Assembly: GCA_035255485.1 (NCBI GenBank)
Contig: DATEZO010000233.1
Coordinates: 1-35,031, forward strand
From: DATEZO01 sp035255485
GTDB lineage: Bacteria > Pseudomonadota > Gammaproteobacteria > Burkholderiales > Burkholderiaceae_D
Length of the DNA stretch: 35,031 bases
Reading direction: 5' to 3'
The notes beneath the pieces are model-generated. The model did not search any database. It had not been told where the DNA came from and saw only the letters and a list, made by a program, of their open reading frames with translations. This document shows positions 32,702-35,031 of this stretch, one piece after another. Position numbers and translations under genes: made by a program. How positions within the stretch are numbered: position 1 is the stretch's first letter; each line of letters begins with the position of its first letter.

Positions 32702-34158
32702 GCCGTCTGCTGTGGCTGCGCTTTCTGGCGATCAGCGTCGCCTTCGGGCTGCTGCTGGGCGCGCTGTACGCGCTGCTGGTGCGGGAACTGGCCGGCGATG
32801 TCAGCAACGACGTGCAGCGCAGCATGTACCTGTTCATCGCGCGCATCGTCGAAGAAGGTCCGTATTCCGAATCGGTCCGGCGCATCGACCGCTTTCGCGC
32901 CGAATCGACCGCGCTGTCGATGCAGCTATGGGTGATCTCGGATGCCGGTGCAACGCTCGCCAGCAGTACCGATGCCGTGCCGCCGCCATGGCTGCGGCAG
33001 ATCGGCAAGCCGCGCCGCATCCACGACGTTCTCACGCAAGGGCGCTTTTTCTCTACCGCCTCGGCCATGGCGGTGGTGCGGCTGGATGCTGCCGAGCCGA
33101 CCTACCTGGTGATCCGCAATGCCGGCACGCCACGGCCTCGCATCTTCCTGACGCTCGGCCTGTTCTTCGTGGCCACGGTGGTGGGCGCGGTCTTTCTTGG
33201 CCTGCTGCTGGTCATGCTGTACCTGCGCGGCCGCTCGCGCGAAGCGCGGCAGGTGATTGCGCGCATGGAAGCGGGCGACCTGACGGCGCGCTTCCATGCC
33301 GACCGGCTCGATGCCACCGGACGCCTGATGCTGGACTTCAACCGCATGGCAGATGAAATCGAGCACCTGGTCAAGCGCCTGCAGCAAACCGAACGGGCGC
33401 GGCGCGAGCTGCTGCAGGAACTCGGCCACGACTTGCGCACGCCGCTGACCAGCCTGCGCACGGCGGTCGAGACGCTGGCGGCGCACGGCGACGCGATGCC
33501 GGCGGCGGAGCGGCGCGAATTCCTGGAGGTGGTGGCGGGCGAGTTCGTCTATTTCCGGAAATTGATCGACGACCTGTTCTTCATCGCGGAGATCGACGAG
33601 CCGCGCTACCGGCATGCCGCCGAGCGCATCGACCTGGCCGCCGTCATCGGCGCCGAAATGCTGGGGATGGAAAGCAACCGCAGGAGCGCGGCGCACCAGA
33701 TCCGCTGCGGCTGGCGCGACCTGCCGCCGGCGCCCGGCCGGCATCTGGTCGCTGGCGATCCGCACCTGATTACGCGCCTGTTCCGCAACCTGTTCGACAA
33801 TACCGCGCGCCATGCCCGCAGCGCCGTGCAGGTCGGTATCGCGTCCAACGACGGCTTTGTCGAGGTGCGGATCGAGGACGACGGCGCGGGCATGACGCCG
33901 GCCGCGATGGCCGCCTTCGGGCAGCGCCGCAGCCGGCGCATCCTGGCCGGCGATACGGACGCCGCCGCATCGCTCGGCCTGGGCTCGGTCATCATCCGAA
34001 CCATCGTCGAGCTGCATGGCGGACGCCTGGCGCTGGAAAGTTCACCGGGAGCAGGCACATGCATCACGATTTCGCTGCCGGAAGAAGCAGGCGCGCCGAT
34101 TCAACACGCAAATTCCTCGGCCGATACCGGCCTGGAAAACAGGTATCCCTGTCCATAG
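32698..34158 (+). CDS. Membrane sensor histidine kinase, partner of the preceding regulator
   Basis: The protein has 486 residues. TM1 (about 6-28), a periplasmic sensor of about 120 residues without a recognised fold, TM2 (about 148-176), a HAMP linker, the H-box ELGHDLRTPLTSLR with His244, then the ATPase domain with N-box RNLFDNTARHA, G1 EDDGAGM and G2 LGLGSVIIRTIVELHGG. It autophosphorylates on His244 and should pass the phosphate to Asp56 of the regulator encoded just upstream. Composition is strongly GC-rich. Its last 58 bp overlap the 3' end of the opposing GGDEF-EAL gene; the final 20 or so residues are non-conserved. The stimulus is unknown. Confidence 0.95.
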   Translation: MSRLLWLRFLAISVAFGLLLGALYALLVRELAGDVSNDVQRSMYLFIARIVEEGPYSESVRRIDRFRAESTALSMQLWVISDAGATLASSTDAVPPPWLRQIGKPRRIHDVLTQGRFFSTASAMAVVRLDAAEPTYLVIRNAGTPRPRIFLTLGLFFVATVVGAVFLGLLLVMLYLRGRSREARQVIARMEAGDLTARFHADRLDATGRLMLDFNRMADEIEHLVKRLQQTERARRELLQELGHDLRTPLTSLRTAVETLAAHGDAMPAAERREFLEVVAGEFVYFRKLIDDLFFIAEIDEPRYRHAAERIDLAAVIGAEMLGMESNRRSAAHQIRCGWRDLPPAPGRHLVAGDPHLITRLFRNLFDNTARHARSAVQVGIASNDGFVEVRIEDDGAGMTPAAMAAFGQRRSRRILAGDTDAAASLGLGSVIIRTIVELHGGRLALESSPGAGTCITISLPEEAGAPIQHANSSADTGLENRYPCP

Positions 34159-35031
34159 TCGCATCCGACCGCCGCCAGCAGATCGCGCTGCTGCTCGGTC
34201 TCCACGCCTTCCGCCACCACCTTGAGATTGAGCTTGTGCGCCATCACGATAATCGCTTCGCACAGCGCAATATCGTCGGAACCTGGCGCAAGATTGCGCA
34301 CAAAGGATTGGTCGATCTTCAGGTTGTCGATATCGAATTTCTTCAGATACGCCAACGAGGAATAGCCGGTACCGAAATCATCCAGCGACACCTGGATGCC
34401 GGCATCGCGATATTCCAGCAATTGATCGATGATATTCGCGCTGGCATCGAGCAGCATGCCTTCGGTGATTTCGAGTGCGATGCTTTGCCCCGGAAGCCCG
34501 AGTTTTTGCAAGTAATCCGACCACGATGCCGCATTGCTCGACTGGCTGCGAAACTGCACCGGAGACTTGTTGATGCTGATCTGGAATGCCGGATGGCGCT
34601 CGCTCCGCCAACGCTTCACCTGGTCGGCAACCTCGTGAAACGCCCAATCACCGATCTCGATAATCATGCCGGTCTCTTCCGCGATCGGGATGAATACCGC
34701 CGGGCTGATGGAACCGCGCACCGGATGCTCCCAGCGCATCAGCGCCTCCGCCTTGATGACATCGCCGGTTGCCAGTTCCACAATCGGCTGGTACACCATC
34801 TTGAGTTGTTGCCCGCTCAATGCCCCGCGCAATTCATTGGCCAGCCACATGCGGGTCTGAGTGGCCTCCTCCATCGAGGCCGTAAAGTGACTATAGCGGT
34901 TGCGCCCCAGGTTCTTGGCGGCATACATGGCCTGGTCGGCATTCCTGAGCAGCACATCGGCATCGCTCGCATCTTCCGGATAGAGCGTGATGCCGATGCT
35001 GGCGGAAATATGGGCGGTCTCAATCCCGAGA
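34101..35031 (-). CDS. GGDEF-EAL cyclic-di-GMP protein, C-terminal part, cut by the window edge
   Basis: The open frame continues to base 35031, so the 5' part is missing. The visible 310 residues begin inside a GGDEF domain (SASIGITLYPEDASDAD, then LLRNADQAMYAAK) and continue into a complete EAL domain. The EAL domain has the EAL motif (KAEALMRWEHP), the metal-binding Asn and DDFGTGYSSL, EGVETEQQ and GYLFSRPV. The phosphodiesterase residues look intact, so c-di-GMP hydrolysis is likely; whether the GGDEF half is active cannot be judged. It is convergent with, and overlaps by 58 bp, the sensor-kinase gene. Confidence 0.93.
   Translation of the reverse strand, partial: LGIETAHISASIGITLYPEDASDADVLLRNADQAMYAAKNLGRNRYSHFTASMEEATQTRMWLANELRGALSGQQLKMVYQPIVELATGDVIKAEALMRWEHPVRGSISPAVFIPIAEETGMIIEIGDWAFHEVADQVKRWRSERHPAFQISINKSPVQFRSQSSNAASWSDYLQKLGLPGQSIALEITEGMLLDASANIIDQLLEYRDAGIQVSLDDFGTGYSSLAYLKKFDIDNLKIDQSFVRNLAPGSDDIALCEAIIVMAHKLNLKVVAEGVETEQQRDLLAAVGCDYGQGYLFSRPVSAEEFAC

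Noticed and set aside
32926..34017. Long minus-strand frame of 363 codons
   Set aside because: It is the antisense of the GC-rich sensor-kinase gene, where long shadow frames are expected; the kinase motifs settle the coding strand.
1..35031. tRNA, rRNA, CRISPR arrays, insertion sequences, prophage
   Set aside because: No cloverleaf sequence, spaced repeat array, transposase or integrase was seen on either strand by reading; a covariance-model search could not be run.

Overview
The window looks like a chromosomal segment of a betaproteobacterium (Burkholderiales, most likely Oxalobacteraceae close to Herminiimonas/Janthinobacterium). This is inferred from the block exbB-exbD-lpxK-ycaR-kdsB-adk beside divergent xseA and sodB, and from a denitrifier-type respiratory cluster. 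It is not based on a database search. I saw no tRNA, rRNA, insertion sequence, prophage or CRISPR array.

Layout. 1-4.2 kb (minus strand): the 5' part of a membrane fatty-acid desaturase, then purN followed by an overlapping chain of rRNA cytosine methyltransferase, secreted PLD-type nuclease and MscS-type channel. 4.4-6.0 kb: an AT-rich patch with a secreted guanyl-specific RNase and its barstar-type inhibitor, then a small secreted Pro/Tyr/His-rich protein. 6.1-12.5 kb (minus): patatin-like lipase, gamma-glutamyltransferase lipoprotein, a short-chain dehydrogenase and the proton-pumping pyrophosphatase hppA. Clear Rho-independent terminators follow ggt, the dehydrogenase and hppA. 12.7-16.7 kb (minus): adk, and the envelope genes kdsB, ycaR, lpxK, exbD and exbB. 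17.2-19.3 kb (plus): xseA and sodB.

19.6-25.7 kb is the most interesting part. A six-gene minus-strand operon encodes a small periplasmic protein, a CuA-bearing subunit II, an atypical heme-copper oxidase subunit I, a Sco/SenC copper chaperone, an integral membrane protein and a formate/nitrite-type channel. Subunit I keeps all six metal-ligand histidines, but Asn stands where the cross-linked active-site Tyr of A/B-type oxidases sits. With the gene order, this points to an sNOR-type nitric oxide reductase (norSY-senC-orf1 of Nitrosomonas europaea) rather than an O2 reductase. A divergent sigma-54 activator has a PAS-like sensor carrying a Cys/His cluster. Between the two lie a very good -24/-12 promoter facing the operon, a TATAAT promoter facing the regulator, and three TGAACG repeats about 90 bp upstream of the -24 element that also overlap the regulator's own transcription start. 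This makes a self-contained, probably NO- or redox-responsive unit.

25.7-35 kb: a large PilJ/HAMP/PAS/GAF/GGDEF/EAL protein, a glutaredoxin-fold protein lacking the active-site Cys, tartrate/D-malate dehydrogenase (ttuC), an SxxK serine-hydrolase lipoprotein, an OmpR-type two-component pair, and the C-terminal part of a second GGDEF-EAL protein cut by the window edge. The stretch from about 29.7 to 34.1 kb is visibly more GC-rich than the rest.
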